Source of the DNA: an uncultured Lachnospiraceae bacterium
GTDB taxonomy: Bacteria > Bacillota > Clostridia > Lachnospirales > Lachnospiraceae
DNA length: 11,231 bases
Direction: 5' to 3'
Assembly (NCBI GenBank): GCA_905236545.1
Contig: CAJOQO010000286.1
Location: forward strand, 1 to 11,231
Shown: piece by piece, positions 5,463 through 11,231 of the stretch
How positions within the stretch are numbered: position 1 is the stretch's first letter
Layout: every line of letters begins with the position of its first letter
Notes under the pieces: generated by a model
Databases searched by the model: none
Seen by the model: only the letters and a program-made list of their open reading frames with translations
What the model was told of the DNA's origin: nothing
Program-made: the position numbers and the translations under genes

Positions 5463-8087
5463 ATGGACAGGAATCGCGGCAAGAGAGTACCGATAAGAAG
5501 ACGCGTTTTATGGCTTGTTCTGCAGGCGATACTCGCTGCCCTCCTTGCAGCAAGCATTACAGGAATTATCTGTATACGCTGGATCAAAAATGCTTCGGAG
5601 GATGCACTGACAGGGCAGCTTGAGAGCAATCTGAGGAGTATTGTGGAACAGAAAGCGGTTTTCGCGGACGCAAGGCTGGAGCACTATGAAAAATACATAG
5701 AGTTTGTGACGGATTATCTCGGGAACATGTATGCGGACGAGAAGAAGATGATCGCGCGCGGGAGGATATTCGATCAACCCCGGGATACAAAAGAATATGC
5801 CCTCACAAGAGCATTTGCCGGGGAAGACATGAAGGCGGACGACTTCAGGGATGAGCTGCTGTTTTTCAGCAATCTGGAGCAGGTCTGGGAGCCGATTGCC
5901 AAAGCAAATGAGAATCTGATCACAACGGTCTATGCGGGAACAAAAAACGGACTGCTCGCTTCCTATGACAGGTGGTCCTATCTGTCTGTTCCGGAGGAAG
6001 GCTCAGAGCTGGTTTATGATTATTTCCAGTCAGGATGGTATCAGCAGGGGCTGAAGGAAGACGGCGTGTTCTATACCGGCCTGTATGTCGATTCTATGGG
6101 ACGCGGCCTTACGATTACTGTAGCATCCCCGTTTCGCAATGCGGATGGTGAGGTCATGGGGGTTGACTGCGCAGATTTTGACATCACGGGACTTTACGAT
6201 GAACTGTTGTCGATCGATCTGGGCGAGGGAGCGTTCTCCTTTGCCCTGGACAGGGATGGAGGGATCATCACTCCTGACGCGGAGAATAAAAGCGTTGACG
6301 AGTATACCGGCCTGTCGAAAAAAGAGGTTGATGAGCTGCTGGCAGAGCCGGATGGGATCATGGAGAAGAACGATGCGGTCTTTGTCTGCATTCCCATAAA
6401 AAGGATCGGATGGACGCTGTGCGTGTCCGTACCGACGAGCATCATCCGGGACAGCATACGGGAGACGGACAGAACCATCGTGTATGCGTATCTGACTTTC
6501 GTCGGGATCATTCTGCTGATCGCAGTGTTTGCTGCCCTTTCCGCGAACAGGGTTGCTACGAATATTACTTATCCGATGGAACTGCTGGGACGGGATATGA
6601 AGATCATCTCCGACGGAGATCTGGACTACCGGGCCACGGTATACCGTAATGATGAGATCGGCGATATCACGATCCAGATGAATGAGATGGTAGACCGCCT
6701 GAACTATACCATGAAGGAGCTGCTGAACTCTCAGGAGTATGCGGATGCCATGAGCGAGCTTGCGACCCGGGATTCTCTGACCGGGATCAGGAACAAAGCG
6801 GCGTTTGCTTCTTATGTGCAGGAACTGCAGGACGGGATAGATCATTCGGAACAGACGCAGTTTGCGGTTGGCGTGTTCGACTGTGACGACCTGAAGGGAA
6901 TCAATGACAGGTACGGGCATGATAAGGGCGATGAGTATCTGAAGGCAGCCAGCCGTCTGATCTGCGCTGTGTTCAGGCACAGTGCCGTCTTCCGTGTGGG
7001 CGGGGATGAATTCGCCGCGGTTCTTCTGAATGAAGACTATGAGAGACGTGCCGGGCTGACGGATCTTTTCTACAGTGAGAGCGATAAGATCAATTCATCT
7101 GTGGAGAATGAGTGGGAGCGGGTTCATACCGCGATGGGAATCGCAACCTTTGACCCGAGGATCGACCGGTCCGTGTCCGATACGGTGCGGCGCGCGGATA
7201 AGATCATGTATGAGCATAAGCGCGGCGGAAAGGAAGGAGACAGAACCGAACATACCTACTTTATGGAGAATGACGAGACCTACTGGAAAGAGCAGTACAT
7301 TCTGGACAGCTTCAAGACTGCACTGGAACAGCACTGGATCAAGGTCTACTATCAGCCGATTATCCGGCTGAAGACGGGAAAGATCGCCATGCTGGAGGCG
7401 CTGGCAAGATGGATCGATCCCGTTCGGGGGATGATTGCTCCGAATGAGTTTGTGTATATCCTTTCCAGGTATCACCGCCTGCATATGCTGGATCTGTATA
7501 TGCTGGAGGAGGTTTGCCGGGAATACGGGATCAGGAAAGAAAAAGGACTTCCGCTGGTTCCGGTATCCGTGAACTTCTGCGCGCATGATTTTGATTATGT
7601 TAACATACCGGCCAGACTGAAAGAGATTACGCAAAAGTATGATGTTCCTGCGGACAGTGTTATCGTTGAGATCACGGAACAGGATATCGCAGAAGGAACG
7701 GAGCAGTTCAGGAATGCTCTGAAGCAGATCCGCGCAAACGGCTTCCGGCTGTGGATCGATGATTTCGGCAGCGGGTATTCGTCCTTGAATGTGCTGAGCC
7801 AGTATGAGGTCGACCGGATCAAATTCGATATGGAGCTCATCCGCCATCTGGATGAAAACAACGGTGCGAACAGGAAGATCCTCGAAGCGATGGTCAGGGT
7901 ATGCGGAGATGTTGGTGTCAGCACGCTTGCGGAGGGTGTTGAGACAGAGGCACAGCTTCACTTCCTGGAAGAGATCGGATGTGACCTGGTGCAGGGATAC
8001 TATTTCTTTAAGCCAGAGCCTCTTGACGTATCGCTTCAGAGATTTCTCCACCGGAGCGAGGATATCCCGTGTGAGACGGGAGACTAG
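5463..8087 (+). CDS. Membrane receptor with sensor, HAMP, GGDEF and EAL domains (c-di-GMP turnover)
   Basis: This is an 874-residue inner-membrane sensor predicted to make and/or degrade cyclic di-GMP. ATG 5463 is preferred (GGTGGGG seven bases upstream); GTG 5439 would add eight residues. TM1 is about 15-37. A roughly 300-residue extracellular segment with the look of a double Cache ligand sensor follows, then TM2 (about 339-361) and a HAMP-like linker (to about 415). The GGDEF domain has RDSLTG (D437), FDCDDLKGIND (473-482) and intact GGDEF at 513-517; the inhibitory RxxD site is absent (FRHS there). The EAL domain has EALARW (645-650), SVNF, EITE, IDDFGSGYSSL with D766/D767, a DRIKFD lysine, AEGVET (E824, E827) and QGYYFF, so all usual metal and catalytic residues appear present. 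The phosphodiesterase is probably active; the GGDEF may be active or act as a GTP sensor. Confidence 0.93.
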   Translation: MDRNRGKRVPIRRRVLWLVLQAILAALLAASITGIICIRWIKNASEDALTGQLESNLRSIVEQKAVFADARLEHYEKYIEFVTDYLGNMYADEKKMIARGRIFDQPRDTKEYALTRAFAGEDMKADDFRDELLFFSNLEQVWEPIAKANENLITTVYAGTKNGLLASYDRWSYLSVPEEGSELVYDYFQSGWYQQGLKEDGVFYTGLYVDSMGRGLTITVASPFRNADGEVMGVDCADFDITGLYDELLSIDLGEGAFSFALDRDGGIITPDAENKSVDEYTGLSKKEVDELLAEPDGIMEKNDAVFVCIPIKRIGWTLCVSVPTSIIRDSIRETDRTIVYAYLTFVGIILLIAVFAALSANRVATNITYPMELLGRDMKIISDGDLDYRATVYRNDEIGDITIQMNEMVDRLNYTMKELLNSQEYADAMSELATRDSLTGIRNKAAFASYVQELQDGIDHSEQTQFAVGVFDCDDLKGINDRYGHDKGDEYLKAASRLICAVFRHSAVFRVGGDEFAAVLLNEDYERRAGLTDLFYSESDKINSSVENEWERVHTAMGIATFDPRIDRSVSDTVRRADKIMYEHKRGGKEGDRTEHTYFMENDETYWKEQYILDSFKTALEQHWIKVYYQPIIRLKTGKIAMLEALARWIDPVRGMIAPNEFVYILSRYHRLHMLDLYMLEEVCREYGIRKEKGLPLVPVSVNFCAHDFDYVNIPARLKEITQKYDVPADSVIVEITEQDIAEGTEQFRNALKQIRANGFRLWIDDFGSGYSSLNVLSQYEVDRIKFDMELIRHLDENNGANRKILEAMVRVCGDVGVSTLAEGVETEAQLHFLEEIGCDLVQGYYFFKPEPLDVSLQRFLHRSEDIPCETGD

Positions 8088-8109
8088 CTGATTGACAGTT
8101 CCCGCTTCG

Positions 8110-8185
8110 CGGCCATGATCTGAGTTTTGTACTGCCGCTTACAGGCAAGCCTGACGCGTCAGGTACAAAGACTCAGATCCGGCCG
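8110..8185 (+). other. Long inverted repeat with two inner hairpins (three-way-junction-like)
   Basis: The outer arms pair as CGGCC (8110-8114/8181-8185), GATCTGAGT (8117-8125/8171-8179) and TTGTAC (8127-8132/8163-8168), 20 bp with small internal loops. The enclosed 30 bases contain TGCC/GGCA (8133-8136/8144-8147) and the palindrome CCTGACGCGTCAGG (8150-8163), whose last G overlaps the outer stem. The RNA could therefore fold as a three-way junction. No T-run follows. It occupies most of the 143-base gap between the two c-di-GMP genes; the rest of the gap shows nothing clear. Confidence 0.5.
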
Positions 8186-8230
8186 TGAATAGTAACGATT
8201 CTTAAACATATCAGGGAAGCAGGTTGAATC

Positions 8231-9313
8231 ATGGGAAAATACCTGGATCAGATCAAAGACTACCTGACGATAGATGCCGGTCAGGAGATTGCAAGGAGCG
8301 AGAACTCGAAAGCTCTGCGGATGATTCTGTCGATCGGGCTTATGAACAGTCTTCTGCTGATCATTCTGGAGAAGGCAGTGTTTGGCCATGTAAGATATGA
8401 GGCGGTGATCGGAAGCTGTATTTTCCTGTTCTTCCTTGCCTTCAGCTTCATGAACTGGCCTGATCTGAAAAACGGGATCACCCTCGAGATGGAGCTGGTG
8501 ATCCTGGGAATCCTGATCCTGACAGCTTTTGTTGAATACCTGCCCGGAACGAAGCAGTCCGCTTTTCTGTTTCTGATCCTGCTGGTGCTGCTTCCATCCC
8601 TGATTCTTGACAAGCCATGGCACCTGCTGGTCATTGTCTTAATTGCCGGAGCCTTCGCTCTTTTCCGGAACCAGACTGTTCTTGAGCCTTTCGTCCGGGA
8701 TCAGAATCTGATCCGGATCGTGTCCGTTACTTTCCTGGCGGGCGTGTTTTCTGTTTATTATGCACATGCCAGGATCAGGGCTGTCCATATGAGACAGTCT
8801 ACACAGGTCGTTGCGGAGCATGACCCCCTGACCGGGATCTATAACCGGGCCGGAGGTACGCAGCTGATCCGCAATTGTGTCGAACGGCGGGAATCAGGTA
8901 CATTTCTGATTATCGATATTGATGACTTTAAACTGGTCAACGACCGGTACGGACACCAGAAAGGAGATGAGGTGCTGAAACAGGTTGCAGCAACCCTGCA
9001 GTCTTCCTTCAAGCAGTCCGATATCGTCATGCGGATGGGCGGGGATGAGTTTATCATCTATGCGTCCGGGATGGTCGATTATGATGTGAGCAGCAGGAGG
9101 CTTGAGCACTTGAATCAGGAGATTCACAAAGTCATGGTCAGCGTTGAGGATGATGTTTATGTGACAGTCAGCATCGGCGGAGCGATCAATGACGGAAGCT
9201 ATCCTTCCTACGAGGATCTGTATAAGGCGGCAGACCGGTACCTTTATCAGACAAAGGCGAAGGGAAAGGACGGGTATTCCCTGTTGGGGACGAGCTTTAA
9301 GAAAGAAACATGA
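8231..9313 (+). CDS. Six-TM GGDEF diguanylate cyclase
   Basis: This is a 360-residue membrane enzyme predicted to condense two GTP into cyclic di-GMP. Six hydrophobic helices (about 31-47, 57-76, 86-103, 110-126, 130-145, 161-179) form a membrane sensor without a large extracellular domain. A short linker leads to a GGDEF domain (about 188-355) with EHDPLTGIYNR (D198), IIDIDDFKLVNDRYGH and intact GGDEF at residues 270-274, so it should be catalytically competent. At the product-inhibition site, Lys261-x-x-Asp264 stands where RxxD is usual, which may weaken feedback. ATG 8231 follows an AGGGAAGCAGG purine-rich stretch that can serve as ribosome binding site. The GGDEF-EAL receptor lies 143 bases upstream in the same direction, and a strong bidirectional hairpin follows. 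The signal sensed by the membrane region cannot be inferred. Confidence 0.93.
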   Translation: MGKYLDQIKDYLTIDAGQEIARSENSKALRMILSIGLMNSLLLIILEKAVFGHVRYEAVIGSCIFLFFLAFSFMNWPDLKNGITLEMELVILGILILTAFVEYLPGTKQSAFLFLILLVLLPSLILDKPWHLLVIVLIAGAFALFRNQTVLEPFVRDQNLIRIVSVTFLAGVFSVYYAHARIRAVHMRQSTQVVAEHDPLTGIYNRAGGTQLIRNCVERRESGTFLIIDIDDFKLVNDRYGHQKGDEVLKQVAATLQSSFKQSDIVMRMGGDEFIIYASGMVDYDVSSRRLEHLNQEIHKVMVSVEDDVYVTVSIGGAINDGSYPSYEDLYKAADRYLYQTKAKGKDGYSLLGTSFKKET

Positions 9314-9318
9314 TCTGA

Positions 9319-9355
9319 AAATACGGTGCTGTGCAGTCTGCACAGCACCGTATTT
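9319..9355. terminator. Bidirectional intrinsic terminator between convergent genes
   Basis: AAATACGGTGCTGTGCA (9319-9335) and its exact complement (9339-9355) form a perfect 17-bp stem around a GTC loop. The outer A/T pairs supply a U-run in both directions. It starts six bases after the cyclase stop and ends eleven bases before the trpB stop, so it can end both transcripts. Confidence 0.92.
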
Positions 9356-9365
9356 GTTCGGGGTA

Positions 9366-10742
9366 CTAGTTCAGCCTGGGAAGACGCGCGATGCTCGCGG
9401 CGATCTCCTCATCGGTGGGGATATAGTTCTCCATCTGTCCATCGTGGAACTTCTCATATGCCGTCATGTCAAAATATCCGGTACCGGTAAGACCGAATAC
9501 GATGGTCTTTTCTTCACCGGTTTCCCTGCACTTTATCGCTTCGTCGATCGCTGCACAGATCGCGTGAGAGCTCTCCGGCGCGGGAAGGATTCCCTCTACT
9601 CTGGCAAACTTTTCGGCAGCCTCAAACACATCGGTCTGTCTGACGGATCTTGCCTCCATCAGGCCGTCATCGTACAGCTGGGAGAGGATGGGACTCATCC
9701 CGTGATACCGGAGGCCGCCGGCATGGTTCGGCGCCGGGATGAACGAGGAACCAAGGGTATACATCTTCGCGAGCGGGCAGATCATACCGGTATCGCAGAA
9801 GTCATAGGCATAGGTTCCGCGTGTGAAGCTGGGGCAGGACGCCGGCTCTACAGCGATAATCCGGTAATCTGCCTCTCCGCGGAGCTTCTCCCCCATAAAC
9901 GGGGCGATCAGACCGCCGAGGTTGGATCCTCCGCCTGCACAGCCGATAATCATATCCGCTTTGATTCCGTATTTATCAAGGGCCGCCTTGGTTTCCAGAC
10001 CGATGACTGACTGGTGGAGCAGAACCTGGTTCAGGACGCTGCCGAGCACATAGCGGTACCCTTCATTCCGGGTAGCGGCCTCGACTGCTTCGGAGATTGC
10101 GCATCCAAGGCTTCCTGTTGTCCCGGGATGCTCTTTGAGGATCGCCCTTCCGACATCGGTCGTATCGGACGGGGAAGGTGTCACGGAGGCGCCGTAGGTT
10201 CTCATGACTTCACGGCGGAACGGCTTCTGCTCATAAGAAACCTTAACCATATATACTTTACAGTCCAGATCAAAGTAGGAGCATGCCATGGAAAGCGCGG
10301 TACCCCACTGACCTGCACCGGTCTCCGTGGTTACGCCCTTCAGCCCCTGCTTTTTTGCGTAATACGCCTGGGCAATGGCAGAATTCAGCTTATGGGAACC
10401 GCTGGTGTTGTTTCCTTCATACTTATAATAGATCTTTGCCGGCGTCTGCAGCTTTTCTTCCAGACAGTACGCGCGAACCAGAGGCGAAGGACGGTACATC
10501 CGGTAAAAATCTCTGATCTCCTGGGGAATGCTGATATACGCATGCTCCATATCCAGTTCCTGCTGTACCAGTTCTTCACAGAAGATCGGAGTCAGTTCTT
10601 CCGCCTTCAATGGCTCTCCGGTGCCCGGGTTCAGCAGAGGGGCAGGCTTATTGACCATGTCGGCCCGGAGATTATACCAGGACTGCGGCATCTCCTGTTC
10701 TTCCAGATAGATTTTGTAAGGGATCCTGTTTTTCTGTGTCAT
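9366..10742 (-). CDS. trpB: Tryptophan synthase beta chain, TrpB2 type
   Basis: This is a 458-residue cytoplasmic PLP enzyme of the TrpB2 (TrpB-like) branch, longer than the roughly 400-residue TrpB1. It condenses indole with L-serine to give tryptophan. Visible landmarks are GSHKLNSA with the PLP lysine K118, TETGAGQWG with catalytic E140 (Trp where TrpB1 enzymes have His), GCAGGGSN (267-274) for the PLP phosphate, and the C-terminal LTGTGYFDMTAYEKF. The N-terminal segment with EELTPIF and IPQEIRDFYRMYRPSPL is typical of TrpB2. ATG 10742 is preceded by AAAGGAG at good spacing; upstream in-frame extension would run back through the T-box terminator and is rejected. No trpA or other trp gene adjoins, which fits a TrpB2 that uses free indole or salvages it. 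Expression is predicted to rise when tRNA-Trp is uncharged. Confidence 0.95.
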   Translation of the reverse strand: MTQKNRIPYKIYLEEQEMPQSWYNLRADMVNKPAPLLNPGTGEPLKAEELTPIFCEELVQQELDMEHAYISIPQEIRDFYRMYRPSPLVRAYCLEEKLQTPAKIYYKYEGNNTSGSHKLNSAIAQAYYAKKQGLKGVTTETGAGQWGTALSMACSYFDLDCKVYMVKVSYEQKPFRREVMRTYGASVTPSPSDTTDVGRAILKEHPGTTGSLGCAISEAVEAATRNEGYRYVLGSVLNQVLLHQSVIGLETKAALDKYGIKADMIIGCAGGGSNLGGLIAPFMGEKLRGEADYRIIAVEPASCPSFTRGTYAYDFCDTGMICPLAKMYTLGSSFIPAPNHAGGLRYHGMSPILSQLYDDGLMEARSVRQTDVFEAAEKFARVEGILPAPESSHAICAAIDEAIKCRETGEEKTIVFGLTGTGYFDMTAYEKFHDGQMENYIPTDEEIAASIARLPRLN

Positions 10743-10785
10743 AGTGTTGCTCCTTTCCTGTGAGTGGTTCGGGGACAGGGAGAAC

Positions 10786-10824
10786 AAAAAAGACCCTGTC
10801 CCAACGTTTCTGCTGGGACAGGGT
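10786..10824 (-). terminator. T-box intrinsic terminator
   Basis: On the minus strand ACCCTGTCCCA (10824-10814) pairs perfectly with TGGGACAGGGT (10803-10793) over 11 bp, followed by C and T6 (10791-10786). The 5' arm is the same segment that the antiterminator needs. Read-through is expected when uncharged tRNA-Trp stabilises the antiterminator. Confidence 0.93.
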
Positions 10825-11064
10825 TGAATCCTCAATCCTGCGGTGCCACCCGGCTTGGCATGTATGACATGCCCACTCATGCGTACCATTATACGCCGTC
10901 TTTTGATCACGGAGAGACAGGCTCCGTCTCACATACTCGGGAAGATCATATCCCTTTCCGCTCGCCCTCTGAAGTCCATTCGGGAAATGTCTGACACTGT
11001 CTCGCACCGGCCGGCAGCTCTCTGAAGAAAGAACGGTTTCCTTACTTACTCTTCATCAACGGTT
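10786..11064 (-). promoter_or_regulatory. Trp-specific T-box leader of trpB
   Basis: This transcribed leader controls trpB by sensing uncharged tRNA-Trp. Stem I begins near 11060 with GATGAAGAG followed by the AGTA specifier-loop strand, and its distal part reads CAGAGAGCTGCCGG. The descending strand has GAA-TGG-A, placing specifier codon TGG (Trp) at 10978-10976. Further hairpins follow (ACGGAG/CTCCGT, GCGTA/TACGC, GGCATGT/ACATGCC). The T-box GGGTGGCACCGCAGG lies at 10851-10837; its bulge TGGC (10848-10845) complements an acceptor end GCCA, in line with the G discriminator of bacterial tRNA-Trp. The antiterminator pairs this with CCCTGTCCC, which overlaps the terminator's 5' arm, so the two folds exclude each other. 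Confidence 0.93.
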
Positions 11065-11070
11065 TAAAGC

Positions 11071-11099
11071 ATCATAACCTTTGCGCAGAGAATCGTCAA
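11071..11099 (-). promoter_or_regulatory. Sigma-A promoter of the T-box/trpB transcript
   Basis: TTGACG (11099-11094) and TATGAT (11076-11071) are separated by exactly 17 bases and each match the vegetative consensus at five of six positions. Transcription should start near 11064, just before stem I of the T-box leader. An AT-rich palindrome lies directly upstream of the -35. Confidence 0.85.
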
Positions 11100-11109
11100 G
11101 CATAATAAT

Positions 11110-11126
11110 TGTTTTGAAACAAAACA
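11110..11126. promoter_or_regulatory. AT-rich palindrome upstream of the trpB promoter
   Basis: TGTTTTG-AAA-CAAAACA is a perfect inverted repeat of seven bases per arm, centred about 54 bases before the predicted start. It could be an activator or repressor site, or just an AT-rich UP-like element. No protein partner can be named. Confidence 0.35.
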
Positions 11127-11155
11127 TTTTCTACCTGTGCGTTTTCCATGCGGTT

Positions 11156-11194
11156 CTTGATTCTGTGCTCGATTTATCGAAGCACAGAATCAAG
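11156..11194. other. 18-bp hairpin without T-run near the right edge
   Basis: Arms 11156-11173 and 11176-11194 pair over 18 bp with one bulged A, around a two-base loop (core TCGAT-TT-ATCGA). No T-run flanks it in either direction, so terminator function is uncertain; it could be processed 3' structure of a gene beyond the edge, or a repeat element. The rest of 11100-11231 shows no convincing gene. Confidence 0.5.
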
Positions 11195-11231
11195 GTTCGT
11201 ATGAGCAACCCACCCTCCTGATGAGCAAAAC

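Noticed and set aside
6030..6980. Long minus-strand ORF opposite the GGDEF-EAL gene
   Set aside because: It lies wholly antisense to a well-supported gene; the product shows no family resemblance and no clear ribosome site was seen. The same applies to 7095-8051 (-) and 3820-4338 (-).
9189..10010. Plus-strand ORFs opposite trpB (9189-10010 and 10014-10763)
   Set aside because: They are antisense shadows of trpB; the first also runs through the tail of the cyclase and the bidirectional terminator.
10743..10910. N-terminal extension of trpB
   Set aside because: The in-frame upstream codons are the T-box, antiterminator and terminator; ATG 10742 has a good ribosome site and starts at the usual TrpB2 N-terminus.

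Overview
The window looks like a chromosomal segment of a Gram-positive Bacillota, most likely a Lachnospiraceae-type clostridium. Four things point that way: a tRNA-dependent T-box leader, strong AGGAG-type ribosome binding sites, secreted proteins with Glu/Thr-rich linkers, and moderate GC content. No rRNA, tRNA, CRISPR array, transposase, integrase or phage gene was recognised. The assignment is an inference from gene style, not from a database match.

Layout, left to right. (1) Bases 2-1561 (+) hold the 3' part of a surface protein: the end of a von Willebrand A-like domain, two beta-rich segments, a long Glu-Thr stalk and a C-terminal membrane anchor. (2) Bases 1562-1752 are non-coding and rich in inverted repeats, including a strong hairpin followed by six T. 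(3) 1753-3078 (+) is a MATE-family multidrug/Na+ antiporter. (4) 3244-5166 (+) is a secreted S41-family (tail-specific protease/tricorn-like) serine peptidase, preceded by a possible 25-codon Arg-rich upstream ORF that overlaps its start. (5) 5167-5462 is non-coding with two adjoining hairpins. (6) 5463-8087 (+) is a membrane receptor with an extracellular sensor, HAMP, GGDEF and EAL domains. (7) 8088-8230 holds a long imperfect inverted repeat whose interior folds into two smaller hairpins. (8) 8231-9313 (+) is a six-TM GGDEF diguanylate cyclase. (9) A perfect 17-bp hairpin at 9319-9355 separates the convergent genes. (10) 9366-10742 (-) is a stand-alone TrpB2-type tryptophan synthase beta chain. 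(11) Upstream of trpB, 10786-11099 (-), is a complete T-box attenuator: promoter, UGG (Trp) specifier, T-box bulge matching the tRNA-Trp acceptor end, antiterminator and terminator. (12) The right edge, 11100-11231, has no recognisable gene but carries a palindrome, a long hairpin and an octamer direct repeat.

How the parts may work together. The two c-di-GMP genes form a functional pair: a bifunctional synthase/phosphodiesterase receptor whose EAL active site looks intact, beside a cyclase. The left-hand genes (anchored surface protein, exporter, secreted peptidase) are envelope functions, and two of them share the same style of Glu/Thr linker. The trpB unit is independent, transcribed the other way and controlled by tRNA-Trp charging. 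The most unusual signals are RNA-level: an extra third arm in the trpB T-box leader that can pair with the terminator, the three-way-junction-like element between the two c-di-GMP genes, and short ORFs overlapping the starts of three consecutive genes.
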